Assembly (NCBI RefSeq): GCF_014698935.1
Contig: NZ_JACVMN010000003.1
Coordinates: forward strand, 366,590-430,589
Length of the DNA stretch: 64,000 nt
DNA from: Flagellimonas sp. S3867
GTDB lineage: Bacteria; Bacteroidota; Bacteroidia; Flavobacteriales; Flavobacteriaceae
Direction of reading: 5' to 3'
The translations under genes and the position numbers were made by a program. How positions within the stretch are numbered: the first letter of the stretch is position 1; each line of letters begins with the position of its first letter. The notes below the pieces were generated by a model. That model made no database searches and was not told the DNA's origin. It was given only the letters and a program-made list of their open reading frames with translations. Shown one piece after another: positions 43,817 to 53,285 of this stretch.

Positions 43817-43841
43817 TCATTTCCGCGCAGGCGGGAATCCA
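43817..43841. repeat. Dispersed hairpin repeat between cysD and cysN
   Basis: GTCATTTCCGCGCAGGCGGGAATCC resembles the repeat at 35257; the arms GTCATTTCCGC and GCGGGAATCC pair imperfectly. Confidence 0.55.
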
Positions 43842-43862
43842 AAAGAATAAAAAATAAAAAAA

Positions 43863-45110
43863 TTGGAAGTACTAAAAATAGCTACCGCAGGTAGTGTAGA
43901 TGATGGTAAAAGTACCTTGATTGGTCGACTGTTATACGATACCAAATCGTTGACCGACGATAAATTGGAGGCCATTGAAAAAACTAGTAAGCAAAAAGGG
44001 TACGATTACCTTGATTTTTCTTTGGCAACCGATGGTTTGGTAGCTGAGAGAGAGCAGGGAATTACTATCGATGTTGCACATATCTATTTTTCAACGGCGA
44101 AAAAAAGCTATATCATAGCAGATACCCCAGGGCATGTGGAATATACCAGAAACATGGTTACTGGAGCATCTACTTCACAGACGGCAATCATATTGATTGA
44201 TGCTCGAAAAGGTGTGATTGAGCAGACCAACAGACACTTTTTCATCAACAACCTACTGCGTGTAAAAGAAGTTATTGTTGCCGTAAATAAAATGGATTTG
44301 GTAGATTTCTCTGAGGAGAAATACAACGCCATCAAGGCCGACTTCGAACAATTGATGAGCAAACGTGATTATGCAGGACAAAAAATCACCTTTATCCCCG
44401 TTAGCGCATTAAAAGGAGATAACGTAGTAGAGAAATCCAAGAATACACCTTGGTATGATGGCGAAACCATACTGGAACACTTGGAAAGCTTGGATTTGGC
44501 TGCCGTGTCCAACGTGGGAACCCCAAGATTTCCGGTACAATACGTAGTCCGACCCAAGACAGAGGATTTTCATGATTTTCGTGGATTTGCTGGAAAGGTA
44601 TATGGTGGTGAATTAAATGTTGGTGACGAAGTTGTCGTATTACCGTCAATGACCCGAAGCAAGATTAAAAACATTTATTTCTACGATAAAGAATACCAAA
44701 CCGCGCCAAGAAGGTCATCTGTGACCATTACTTTGGAAGATGAGGTAAACGTAAGTCGAGGAGATATGTTGGTCAAAGCAGGTGACTTGCCGACCATAGA
44801 CAAGCAGTTGACCGCCACAATTTCCTGGATGGACTCAGATAATCTTACCACAGGAGGCAAATATGTGGTACAACATGGAATAAATAAAGTATTGGCAAAA
44901 GTTGATGCCATTGAACATAAGATTCATCCCGATTATTCAGGTATTGAAGAAAATGTTTCAACCCTACAAATGAACGACATTGCAAAGGTGAGGTTGAAAT
45001 TCAACAAACCCATTTTTTACGATCGGTTCAAAGACCATCGTACAAACGGTTCCTTTATAATTATCGATAGTAGAACAAATACCACTGCAGGTGTTGGTTT
45101 CATAAACTAA
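43863..45110 (+). CDS. cysN: Sulfate adenylyltransferase subunit 1 (GTPase)
   Basis: A 415-residue elongation-factor-like GTPase that couples GTP hydrolysis to APS formation by CysD. The start is a TTG at 43863 (no ATG is available before the P-loop). Motifs: P-loop GSVDDGKST, switch EREQGITIDVAH, DTPGHVEYTRNMVTGAS, NKMDLVD. No C-terminal APS-kinase (CysC) domain is fused. It continues the cysHDN gene order with 55 bases after cysD. Confidence 0.96.
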   Translation: MEVLKIATAGSVDDGKSTLIGRLLYDTKSLTDDKLEAIEKTSKQKGYDYLDFSLATDGLVAEREQGITIDVAHIYFSTAKKSYIIADTPGHVEYTRNMVTGASTSQTAIILIDARKGVIEQTNRHFFINNLLRVKEVIVAVNKMDLVDFSEEKYNAIKADFEQLMSKRDYAGQKITFIPVSALKGDNVVEKSKNTPWYDGETILEHLESLDLAAVSNVGTPRFPVQYVVRPKTEDFHDFRGFAGKVYGGELNVGDEVVVLPSMTRSKIKNIYFYDKEYQTAPRRSSVTITLEDEVNVSRGDMLVKAGDLPTIDKQLTATISWMDSDNLTTGGKYVVQHGINKVLAKVDAIEHKIHPDYSGIEENVSTLQMNDIAKVRLKFNKPIFYDRFKDHRTNGSFIIIDSRTNTTAGVGFIN

Positions 45111-45188
45111 AAAGAAATCAGACCAGAATGCATAGGTGATAACATAGTTGTGAATAAAATCTATTAACCAGATAGGAAAAATAGAATA

Positions 45189-47279
45189 ATGAGAAGCTTT
45201 AGAACAGAAATAGAGAGCCCAATTGTTGAAAAGGACATTATAGAATTGGAAAGAAAAATTCGCCAATTCAAAGGTGGCGAATTGGACGAAGAAAAATTCA
45301 GAAGCCTACGTCTAGCTCGTGGAGTCTACGGACAACGTCAACAAGGAGTTCAAATGGTACGTATTAAGTTACCATATGGTAAAGTAACCTCCAACCAATT
45401 GCTTCGCATTTGCGATGTTTCTGACGAATATTCAAGAGGCAGATTGCACATTACCACCCGTCAAGATATTCAAATCCACTATGTGGACCTTGACCGTACC
45501 CCAGAACTTTGGGCCGAACTGGAAAAGGATGATGTTACGCTTCGCGAAGCCTGCGGAAATACCGTTCGAAATGTAACCGCTAGTGAAACAGCCGGAATCG
45601 ATATTGACGAACCTTTTGATGTCTCTCCCTATGCCCATGCTGTTTTCCAATACTTTCTTCGGAATCCTATCGGGCAGGAAATGGGTAGAAAATTTAAAGT
45701 TTCCTTCTCGTCTAGCGATGCCGACACAGGACTTTCCTATATGCATGATCTTGGTTTTATCGCAAAAATCAAAAATGGAGAAAGAGGATTTAAAGTGATG
45801 TTGGCCGGTGGTTTGGGTTCACAACCCCGTCATGCCGATGAACTCTACAGTTTTTTACCGACAGACAAAATTGTTCCATTAATGGAAGGTGTAATCCGTG
45901 TTTTTGACAGATACGGAGAACGTAGGAGCCGTGCAAAAGCGCGGATGAAATTCTTGCTGAAGGATATTGGTCTTGAAGGATTCAAAGTGTTGTTGGAAGA
46001 AGAACAATTGGCCATTCCAATTAAAACCTATCCCATAGATTTTGAAAGCTATCCACAACCTGTGATTGCCAATGCTGAAGCACCATCAATTCAAATTGAG
46101 GAGAATGAGGAATTTCAACAATGGAAATCCACGAACTTGGTTTCACAAAAACAAAAAGGTTATGTAGCCATCGGAATCAAGGTGTTATTGGGGGATTTTT
46201 ATACCGATAAGGCTAGGGAATTGGCCAAATTGGTCCAAGAATATGCCGCAGGAGAAATTCGTTTGTCGCTTCGTCAAAATATCCTGATTCCATATGTAAA
46301 AGAGGAATTGGTTCCATTTTTCTATTCAGAACTCAAAAAATTAGGATTTGTTGAAGCTGGATACAACAAGGCATTGGATATTACCGCATGTCCGGGAACC
46401 GATACCTGTAACCTTGGAATTTCCAGTAGTACGGGAATCGCCGAGGAATTGGAACGTATGATCAAGGTAGAATATCCACAATACATCAACAATCCAGATG
46501 TGGTTATTAAAATAAGCGGTTGTATGAACGCTTGTGGACAACATAATATGGCAAACATCGGATTCCAGGGAATGTCCATCCGTACCAAGGATAAATTGGT
46601 GGCTCCGGCACTTCAAGTGTTGTTGGGCGGTGGAAACTTTGGAAATGGTAAAGCACGTTTTGCCGATAAAGTGGTAAAAATTCCTAGTAAGAGAGGCCCC
46701 CAAGCCCTCCGATTGATTCTGGATGATTTTAATGCAAATGGCAATGGGGCTTCCTTTGCGGATTACTATTGGGAAAAAGGAGAACATTATTTCTATGAGT
46801 TTCTTAAACCACTTTCCGATATTGAAAACCTTACCCAAGACGACTTTATTGATTGGGGTACCGAAGTAAAATATAAAAAGGAGATTGGAATTGGAGAATG
46901 CGCTGGGGTAATTGTGGATTTGGTCGCTACCCTATTTTTTGAAAGTCAGGAAAAGATTGAAAAGGCAGAAGAAGCATTGGACGAAGAAAAATGGGCGGCA
47001 AGTATTTACTACTCCTATCAATCCATTGTCAACTCTGCAAAGGCACTTTTAACATCTGAAAAAGTTAAAGTAAATACCCATTCTGGAATCATTAGGGATT
47101 TTGACAGATTGTATGTTGAGTCCGGAAAGATTGATTTCACGGGAAGTTTTGAAGAATTGACACTTCAATTGAATAAGAACAAACCTTCGAAAGAATTTGC
47201 ACAAGCCTATATGGAAGATGCAAAAATAATCTTGGATAGATTGGAAGCTTATAGAAAATTGGAATTGGCACATGTATAA
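45189..47279 (+). CDS. Sulfite/nitrite reductase fused to a C-terminal HEPN domain
   Basis: A 696-residue protein. Residues ~1-560 are a siroheme-Fe4S4 reductase with two ferredoxin-like half domains and the cluster cysteines C401, C407 (CPGTDTC) and C445, C449 (CMNAC). It would reduce sulfite to sulfide using ferredoxin, fitting its place after cysHDN and before cobA. Residues ~565-690 are a HEPN-like helical domain (ESQEKIEKAEEALDEEKWAAS, YYSYQSIVNSAKALL, and a conserved THSGII). The HEPN part has no known role in sulfite reduction. Overlaps cobA by eight bases. Confidence 0.93.
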   Translation: MRSFRTEIESPIVEKDIIELERKIRQFKGGELDEEKFRSLRLARGVYGQRQQGVQMVRIKLPYGKVTSNQLLRICDVSDEYSRGRLHITTRQDIQIHYVDLDRTPELWAELEKDDVTLREACGNTVRNVTASETAGIDIDEPFDVSPYAHAVFQYFLRNPIGQEMGRKFKVSFSSSDADTGLSYMHDLGFIAKIKNGERGFKVMLAGGLGSQPRHADELYSFLPTDKIVPLMEGVIRVFDRYGERRSRAKARMKFLLKDIGLEGFKVLLEEEQLAIPIKTYPIDFESYPQPVIANAEAPSIQIEENEEFQQWKSTNLVSQKQKGYVAIGIKVLLGDFYTDKARELAKLVQEYAAGEIRLSLRQNILIPYVKEELVPFFYSELKKLGFVEAGYNKALDITACPGTDTCNLGISSSTGIAEELERMIKVEYPQYINNPDVVIKISGCMNACGQHNMANIGFQGMSIRTKDKLVAPALQVLLGGGNFGNGKARFADKVVKIPSKRGPQALRLILDDFNANGNGASFADYYWEKGEHYFYEFLKPLSDIENLTQDDFIDWGTEVKYKKEIGIGECAGVIVDLVATLFFESQEKIEKAEEALDEEKWAASIYYSYQSIVNSAKALLTSEKVKVNTHSGIIRDFDRLYVESGKIDFTGSFEELTLQLNKNKPSKEFAQAYMEDAKIILDRLEAYRKLELAHV

Positions 47280-48048
47280 CGGAAAATTAACAGTGGTAGG
47301 GGCAGGCCCCGGGGATGTAGATTTGATAACCTTAAAGGGCATCAAAGCATTACAGCATGCCAATGTTGTACTGTATGATGCCTTGGTGGATGCTGAATTG
47401 TTGAATTATGCCCCAAATGCTGAGCATATTTTTGTGGGTAAACGTAAAGGATGCTACGCCTTTCAACAAGATCAAATCAATGAGTTGATTGTGCAACGTG
47501 CGGGTTTAAACAAGCATGTGGTACGTTTAAAAGGAGGTGACCCGTTTGTTTTTGGAAGAGGAGCTGAAGAAATGGAATACGCTGCTGAAAATGGGTTGGA
47601 AGTTGAGGTCGTTCCTGGAATTTCATCTGCTGTTGCCGTACCTGCGTCCCAAAATATTCCAGTCACCAAAAGAGGTGCAACGGAGAGTTTTTGGGTGATT
47701 ACAGGCACCACAAAAGAACATAAACTATCTGCAGATGTTGCTTTGGCAGCAAAATCTAACGCAACTGTTGTGATTTTGATGGGTATGTCAAAATTGGTGG
47801 AAATAGCAGAGCTTTTTAAAAAAGAAGGAAAATCCAATCTACCTGTTGCCATCATTCAAAATGGTACAACGGAAGATGAAAAAGTAGGAATTGGCACTAT
47901 TTCCACAATCGTGGAAAAGGCAAAAAAACAACAGCTGTCAAATCCGGCTATCATTGTGATTGGCGAAGTTGTTAACCATCGACAAAAAATAATAGAGATT
48001 CAAAAGAACCATACAAGAGAGGGAATAAAATTGTTCGAAAAAGTTTAA
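47272..48048 (+). CDS. cobA: Uroporphyrinogen-III C-methyltransferase
   Basis: A 258-residue SAM-dependent methyltransferase that makes precorrin-2 from uroporphyrinogen III, toward the siroheme needed by the upstream reductase. Motifs: VVGAGPGDVDLITLKG, LVVYDAL-like LYDALVD, VRLKGGDPFVFGRGAEE, VPGISSAVAVPA, PVTKRG and TVVILMG. It starts inside the end of the reductase gene, so the two are translationally coupled. No dehydrogenase/ferrochelatase partner (CysG N-part or SirC) is next to it. Confidence 0.97.
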   Translation: MYNGKLTVVGAGPGDVDLITLKGIKALQHANVVLYDALVDAELLNYAPNAEHIFVGKRKGCYAFQQDQINELIVQRAGLNKHVVRLKGGDPFVFGRGAEEMEYAAENGLEVEVVPGISSAVAVPASQNIPVTKRGATESFWVITGTTKEHKLSADVALAAKSNATVVILMGMSKLVEIAELFKKEGKSNLPVAIIQNGTTEDEKVGIGTISTIVEKAKKQQLSNPAIIVIGEVVNHRQKIIEIQKNHTREGIKLFEKV

Positions 48049-48059
48049 ATATCAAGTCG

Positions 48060-48100
48060 AGTTGTCACCATTGTCGCACTGAGCTTGTCGAAGTGTTAGC
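48060..48100. repeat. REP-like repeat between cobA and the ferredoxin reductase
   Basis: GTTGTCACCATTGTCGCACTGAGCTTGTCGAAGTG matches the family seen at 10.3 and 36.6 kb (TGAGC-TTGTCGAAG core). Confidence 0.65.
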
Positions 48101-48132
48101 TATGGAGCAGTCAAGACCATTAAATTAAGATT

Positions 48133-49194
48133 ATGATCAAAACAGATATACTAATAATTGGAGCAGGACCTACAGGACTGTTCACCGTTTTTGAAGCTGG
48201 CTTGTTAAAGCTGAAAACGCATTTGATTGATGCACTTGCCCAACCAGGTGGTCAATGCTCAGAGATTTATCCAAAGAAACCTATTTACGATATTCCAGCT
48301 TATCCAGAGATTTTGGCGGGAGATTTAGTGGATAAATTAATGGAACAAATTAAGCCTTTTGAACCTGGATTCACCTTAGGTGAACGTGCTGAGACTTTAG
48401 ACAAACAGGAAGACGGTTCTTTTATCGTTACTACAAATAAAGGCACTAGGCACCATGCTTCGGTTGTTGTAATTGCCGGCGGATTGGGCTCATTTGAACC
48501 CAGAAAACCTATAATTCCCAACATAGCGGATTATGAGGACAAAGGGGTTTCGTATATCATCAAAGACCCGGAAGTGTTCAGAAACAAAAAAGTGGTTATT
48601 GCCGGAGGGGGCGACTCGGCATTGGATTGGGCCATATTTTTGGCTGATGTAGCCTCCGAAGTTTCCCTTGTACACCGTAGAAACGAATTTAGAGGAGCTT
48701 TGGATTCTGTTGAAAAAGCTTCAGAGTTGGCCAAATTGGGTAAAATCCAATTGTTTACAGAAGCAGAGGTAAAAGAAGTACATGGAGAAAGTGAGTTAAA
48801 AGCTGTGGTTGTCAAGCACAATGACGAAGCTAAAGGACAAACCTATGTGGAAACAGACCATTTTATTCCACTTTTTGGACTTTCACCAAAACTGGGTCCA
48901 ATTGGAAACTGGGGCTTGGAAATTCAGAAAAATGCCATCAAAGTAAATAATGCAAAAGACTATCAGACCAACATACCTGGAGTTTTTGCCATTGGCGATG
49001 TAAATACCTATGAAGGAAAATTAAAATTGATTTTGTCAGGATTCCATGAAGCTGCGGTGATGTGCCAATATGCTTACCAAATTATCAATCCCGACAAACG
49101 ATTTGTGATGAAATATACCACTGTAGGAGGCGTAGAAGGTTTTGATGGCTCTAAAAAAGAAGCTAAAAAAGAAGTGGTACAAAGTATAGTCTAA
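48133..49194 (+). CDS. Ferredoxin-NADP+ reductase (thioredoxin-reductase-like type)
   Basis: A 353-residue flavoprotein with FAD motif IIGAGPTGL, QPGGQCSEIYPKKPIYDIPA, NADPH motif AGGGDSALDWA, and AIGDVNTYEGKLKLILSGFHEAA. This matches the YumC/TrxB-like ferredoxin reductases, without the CxxC of thioredoxin reductase. It would supply reduced ferredoxin to the sulfite reductase two genes upstream. Preceded by 84 bases holding a REP-like repeat and followed by a terminator. Confidence 0.92.
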   Translation: MIKTDILIIGAGPTGLFTVFEAGLLKLKTHLIDALAQPGGQCSEIYPKKPIYDIPAYPEILAGDLVDKLMEQIKPFEPGFTLGERAETLDKQEDGSFIVTTNKGTRHHASVVVIAGGLGSFEPRKPIIPNIADYEDKGVSYIIKDPEVFRNKKVVIAGGGDSALDWAIFLADVASEVSLVHRRNEFRGALDSVEKASELAKLGKIQLFTEAEVKEVHGESELKAVVVKHNDEAKGQTYVETDHFIPLFGLSPKLGPIGNWGLEIQKNAIKVNNAKDYQTNIPGVFAIGDVNTYEGKLKLILSGFHEAAVMCQYAYQIINPDKRFVMKYTTVGGVEGFDGSKKEAKKEVVQSIV

Positions 49195-49222
49195 AAGTTT
49201 TTTTAGGTTATTTGAGTTAGTC

Positions 49223-49256
49223 AAACCTTCCATTGTTCCACTTTGGAAGGTTTTAA
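49223..49256 (+). terminator. Terminator after the ferredoxin reductase
   Basis: AAACCTTCCA, 11-base loop, TGGAAGGTTT then T. A perfect 10-bp stem with a short T-run. Confidence 0.75.
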
Positions 49257-49337
49257 CGTAGAAAAAAGGGATATTAAAGTTGCTTTTGATTATAAAGTGT
49301 GGTTATTTTGTCCCCAGTTCATTAAAAGATTGAAATT

Positions 49338-49480
49338 GTTATCAAGAAAGGTGGAGGGATTGGACCCTGTGAAACCTTAGCAACCCTTTACTTATAAAGA
49401 AGGTGCTAAATTCTACCCTGTTCTGAACTAGTTTCAGGACCTCATGGAGGAAAAAACCGTTCATGTCAGGGAAGGATAAC
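49338..49480 (+). ncRNA. SAM-I riboswitch upstream of metH
   Basis: S-box core: GTTATCAAGAAAGGTGGAGG, GGACCCTGTGAAACC, TTAGCAACC and GAAGGTGCTAAATTCTACCC, closed by GATAAC (49475-49480). Compared with the copy before metY, P4 is extended: CCCTG at 49418-49422 must pair with CAGGG across about 50 bases including its own inner stems. Downstream, TTTCTTGATA (49512-49521) is exactly complementary to TATCAAGAAA (49340-49349), and a 7-bp hairpin ACCCTTT/AAAGGGT (49531-49545) lies ten bases before the metH start codon. Controls metH and metF. Confidence 0.93.
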
Positions 49481-49554
49481 GCAGGAAGATTTTACATCAT
49501 ATTCCTACATTTTTCTTGATACCATATATAACCCTTTAAAAGGGTAGTTGTGTT

Positions 49555-50559
49555 ATGAAGAATATCGAAGAAATATTACAAGAACGAATTTTGGTGTTGG
49601 ACGGAGCTATGGGCACCATGCTGCAACGCCATAAATTCGAAGAAGAGGATTTTAGAGGGGAACGCTTTAAGGATTGGGAACACCCTTTGAAGGGAAACAA
49701 TGATTTATTGTCCTTGACCCAGCCGGAAGCAATCGCCGAAGTCCATAGAAAATATTTTGCCGCCGGAGCAGATATTGTTGAAACCAATACCTTTTCAGGA
49801 ACTACCATCGCCATGGCAGATTACCATATGGAAGAATTGGTATACGAACTCAATTATGAATCTGCCCGAATAGCAAAAGAAGTAGCAAACGAATTTACCG
49901 CCAAAGAACCTAATAAACCTCGATTTGTAGCTGGAAGTATTGGTCCGACCAATAAAACGGCCAGTATGTCTCCAGATGTCAATGACCCTGGATTTAGGGC
50001 TGTCTCGTTTGATGAACTTAGAGAGGCTTACAAAGAGCAGGTGGAAGCTTTATTGGATGGGGGCTCCGATATCCTTTTAGTGGAGACTATTTTTGATACT
50101 TTAAATGCAAAGGCTGCATTATTTGCCATTGAAGAGGTAAAAGATGAGCGAAATATTGAAGTTCCCATTATGGTGAGTGGCACCATTACCGATGCATCAG
50201 GCAGGACACTTTCAGGTCAGACCGCAGAAGCATTTTTGATTTCCATTTCCCATATCCCCATTCTTTCGGTCGGTTTTAATTGTGCTTTAGGCGCAAAACA
50301 ACTAGTTCCGCATTTGGAAGTAGTTTCAGCCAAAACGGATTATGGTGTTTCTGCACACCCCAATGCTGGTTTGCCCAATGCCTTTGGGGAATATGACGAA
50401 TCTCCAGAAGAAATGGCCTCCCAAATACAGGAATATGTGGAAAAAGAATTGGTAAATATTGTTGGTGGATGTTGCGGTACAACCCCAGAACATATTAAGG
50501 CCATTGCCGATTTGGTTAAAGAATACGCTCCGCGTAAGTTGACAGTTCATAGTTTTTAG
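49555..50559 (+). CDS. metH: Methionine synthase homocysteine-binding module (split MetH, N-part)
   Basis: A 334-residue protein equal to the first domain of MetH: zinc-dependent homocysteine S-methyltransferase with [22 protein letters not shown], and the zinc cysteines in NCALGA and [10 protein letters not shown]. It activates homocysteine for methyl transfer from the cobalamin module encoded three bases downstream. In many bacteria both parts form one ~1200-residue protein; here they are separate genes, a common arrangement in Bacteroidota. First gene after the riboswitch. Confidence 0.95.
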   Translation: MKNIEEILQERILVLDGAMGTMLQRHKFEEEDFRGERFKDWEHPLKGNNDLLSLTQPEAIAEVHRKYFAAGADIVETNTFSGTTIAMADYHMEELVYELNYESARIAKEVANEFTAKEPNKPRFVAGSIGPTNKTASMSPDVNDPGFRAVSFDELREAYKEQVEALLDGGSDILLVETIFDTLNAKAALFAIEEVKDERNIEVPIMVSGTITDASGRTLSGQTAEAFLISISHIPILSVGFNCALGAKQLVPHLEVVSAKTDYGVSAHPNAGLPNAFGEYDESPEEMASQIQEYVEKELVNIVGGCCGTTPEHIKAIADLVKEYAPRKLTVHSF

Positions 50560-50562
50560 TTA

Positions 50563-53283
50563 ATGACAAGGATTCATATGAAGCAGACAGATAACCATCA
50601 ATCATCAACCGTTAACCATAAACGTCCATTGCGTTTGTCAGGCCTTGAGCCTTTGGTCATAACCCCGGAAAGTAATTTCATCAATGTAGGGGAGCGGACC
50701 AATGTGGCCGGATCTAAAAAGTTTCTTCGTCTAATCAAAGAAGAAAAATTTGATGAAGCTTTGGATGTTGCCCGACACCAGGTAGAAGGAGGAGCGCAGA
50801 TCATAGACATTAACATGGATGATGGCCTTATTGACGGAAAAGAGGCTATGGTTAGGTTTCTGAATCTCATTGTCGCCGAACCTGATATTGCCCGTGTTCC
50901 TATTATGATCGACAGTTCTAAATGGGAAATAATAGAAGCAGGGCTGCAGGTGGTTCAAGGAAAATGTGTGGTGAATTCCATCAGCTTAAAAGAAGGAAAA
51001 GAGCAGTTTATCCAGCAGGCCAAATTGATTAAACGATATGGGGCTGCTGTTATCGTTATGGCCTTTGACGAGGTTGGCCAAGCAGATACTTATGAGCGAC
51101 GAATTGAAATCGCCGAACGTTCGTACCATATTTTGGTTGATGAGGTGAATTTTGCACCAGAAGACATCATTTTCGACCTTAATATCTTTCCTGTGGCAAC
51201 AGGAATGGACGAGCATAAACTCAATGCCCTTGATTTTATCCAGGGAACCAAATGGGTGCGTGAAAACTTACCGCATTGCAGCGTGAGTGGAGGGGTCAGT
51301 AATGTGTCTTTCTCTTTTAGGGGAAACAATCCTGTACGGGAAGCCATGCATTCCGTCTTCTTATATCATGCTATCAAAGCTGGAATGAATATGGGTATTG
51401 TGAACCCAGCTTTGCTGGAGATTTATGATGATATCCCCAAAGACCTTTTAGAGCATGTCGAAGATGTGATATTGAATAGAAGGGATGATGCTACAGAACG
51501 TTTGTTGGAATTCGCGGAGACTGTAGTAGGGAAAGCCAAGGAGAGCAAGGTGGATTTATCATGGCGGGAAGAGCCATTGCAGGACAGAATCACACGTGCC
51601 TTGGTCAAAGGAATCGATCAATATATAGTTGAAGATGTTGAAGAGGCAAGATTGGCTGCTTCCCGACCATTGGAAGTGATTGAAGGCAATCTAATGACCG
51701 GAATGAACGTAGTTGGCGATTTATTCGGTAGCGGAAAAATGTTCCTTCCCCAAGTGGTGAAATCTGCAAGGGTGATGAAGAAAGCTGTTGCACATCTTAC
51801 CCCATTTATAGAAGCATCTAAAGATGCAACCACATCAGCTGCAGGTAAAATTTTAATGGCGACGGTAAAGGGAGACGTTCACGATATTGGAAAAAATATA
51901 GTCAGTGTGGTTTTGGCCTGTAACAATTATGAAATTGTGGATATGGGTGTGATGGTCCCACCGGAAAAAATCATCAATAAAGCCAAAGAAGAACAGGTCG
52001 ATATTATTGGTTTGAGTGGTTTGATCACCCCTTCATTGGATGAAATGGTCTTTTTAGCTAAAGAAATGGAGCGCCAGCAGTTCGCTGTACCGTTGTTGAT
52101 AGGCGGAGCTACTACTAGCAAGGCCCATACAGCGGTTAAAATCGACCCGCAATACAGCCAAGCTGTTGTGCATGTAAACGACGCCTCGCGCGCAGTAACA
52201 GTTGTTGGCGATCTATTGAAAAAAGAATCATCGGATAACTATAAAAAATCCATCAAGCTGGATTATGAGAGTTTTCGAGATAAATTCTTGAACCGAAGCA
52301 AACAGAAAGAATATTTGACCCTCGAAGAGGCCAGAAATAACAAACTACAAATCAAGTGGAATCCTGCTGACATAGCGAAACCCAAGCAAACCGGAATTCA
52401 AGTATTGGAAGATTTTGATTTAAAAGAACTGCTGGATTTCATTGATTGGTCTCCATTTTTCAGAAGCTGGGATTTACATGGAAAATATCCCAACATCCTA
52501 AAGGATAAGGTAGTAGGAAAACAGGCAACAGAGCTTTTTGAGGATGCGCAGAAGATGTTGAAGAAAATTTTGGACGAAAAGCAACTAAAAGCAAAGGCCG
52601 TTTTTGGATTGTTTCCTGCCAATTCGGAAAACCAAGATGATATCGAAGTCATTTCGAACGAAGGTGAGAAATCCATTTTCAGAACTCTCCGCCAACAATT
52701 AAAAAAAAGAGCAGGAGTTCCGAATATCGCTTTGGCCGATTTTATTGCTCCGAAAACTTCGGGAATACAAGATTATATGGGCTGTTTTTGTGTGACCACA
52801 GGCTTTGGAACCCAAGAATTGGCCAAGGAATATGAAGAAAAACTGGATGATTACTCCGCTATCATGGTAAAGGCACTGGCGGACCGTCTTGCTGAAGCTT
52901 TCGCCGAATACCTTCACAGAGAAGTACGAACGGAGCATTGGGGTTATGCTTGTAGTGAAAGTTTTTCGAACAAGGAATTGATTGATGAAAAATATCAGGG
53001 AATACGACCTGCGCCTGGTTATCCTGCCTGTCCTGATCATTTAGAAAAACTCACCATTTGGGAAATATTGGGTGTAGAAGAAAAAATAGGGGTCAAACTA
53101 ACAGATGGTTTGGCCATGTGGCCGGCAGCTAGTGTTAGCGGATATTATTTTGGACATCCGCAGTCCAAATATTTCGGATTGGGAAAAATTAAGCAAGATC
53201 AAGTAAAGGATTTTGCCAAAAGAAAAGAAATTGAATTGGAGAAAGCACAAAAATGGCTTGCCCCCAATAGTATAGATGAATAA
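50563..53283 (+). CDS. metH: Cobalamin-dependent methionine synthase, pterin/B12/reactivation modules (split MetH, C-part)
   Basis: A 906-residue protein. Order: pterin-binding domain (~30-300; [45 protein letters not shown]), B12 cap (~330-420), cobalamin-binding domain with the histidine motif [10 protein letters not shown] near residue 445 and [14 protein letters not shown], then the SAM reactivation domain (~600-900; [22 protein letters not shown]). It takes the methyl group from methyl-THF via B12 to homocysteine. An alternative start five codons downstream exists. Two bases separate it from metF. Confidence 0.97.
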   Translation: MTRIHMKQTDNHQSSTVNHKRPLRLSGLEPLVITPESNFINVGERTNVAGSKKFLRLIKEEKFDEALDVARHQVEGGAQIIDINMDDGLIDGKEAMVRFLNLIVAEPDIARVPIMIDSSKWEIIEAGLQVVQGKCVVNSISLKEGKEQFIQQAKLIKRYGAAVIVMAFDEVGQADTYERRIEIAERSYHILVDEVNFAPEDIIFDLNIFPVATGMDEHKLNALDFIQGTKWVRENLPHCSVSGGVSNVSFSFRGNNPVREAMHSVFLYHAIKAGMNMGIVNPALLEIYDDIPKDLLEHVEDVILNRRDDATERLLEFAETVVGKAKESKVDLSWREEPLQDRITRALVKGIDQYIVEDVEEARLAASRPLEVIEGNLMTGMNVVGDLFGSGKMFLPQVVKSARVMKKAVAHLTPFIEASKDATTSAAGKILMATVKGDVHDIGKNIVSVVLACNNYEIVDMGVMVPPEKIINKAKEEQVDIIGLSGLITPSLDEMVFLAKEMERQQFAVPLLIGGATTSKAHTAVKIDPQYSQAVVHVNDASRAVTVVGDLLKKESSDNYKKSIKLDYESFRDKFLNRSKQKEYLTLEEARNNKLQIKWNPADIAKPKQTGIQVLEDFDLKELLDFIDWSPFFRSWDLHGKYPNILKDKVVGKQATELFEDAQKMLKKILDEKQLKAKAVFGLFPANSENQDDIEVISNEGEKSIFRTLRQQLKKRAGVPNIALADFIAPKTSGIQDYMGCFCVTTGFGTQELAKEYEEKLDDYSAIMVKALADRLAEAFAEYLHREVRTEHWGYACSESFSNKELIDEKYQGIRPAPGYPACPDHLEKLTIWEILGVEEKIGVKLTDGLAMWPAASVSGYYFGHPQSKYFGLGKIKQDQVKDFAKRKEIELEKAQKWLAPNSIDE

Positions 53284-53285
53284 TA

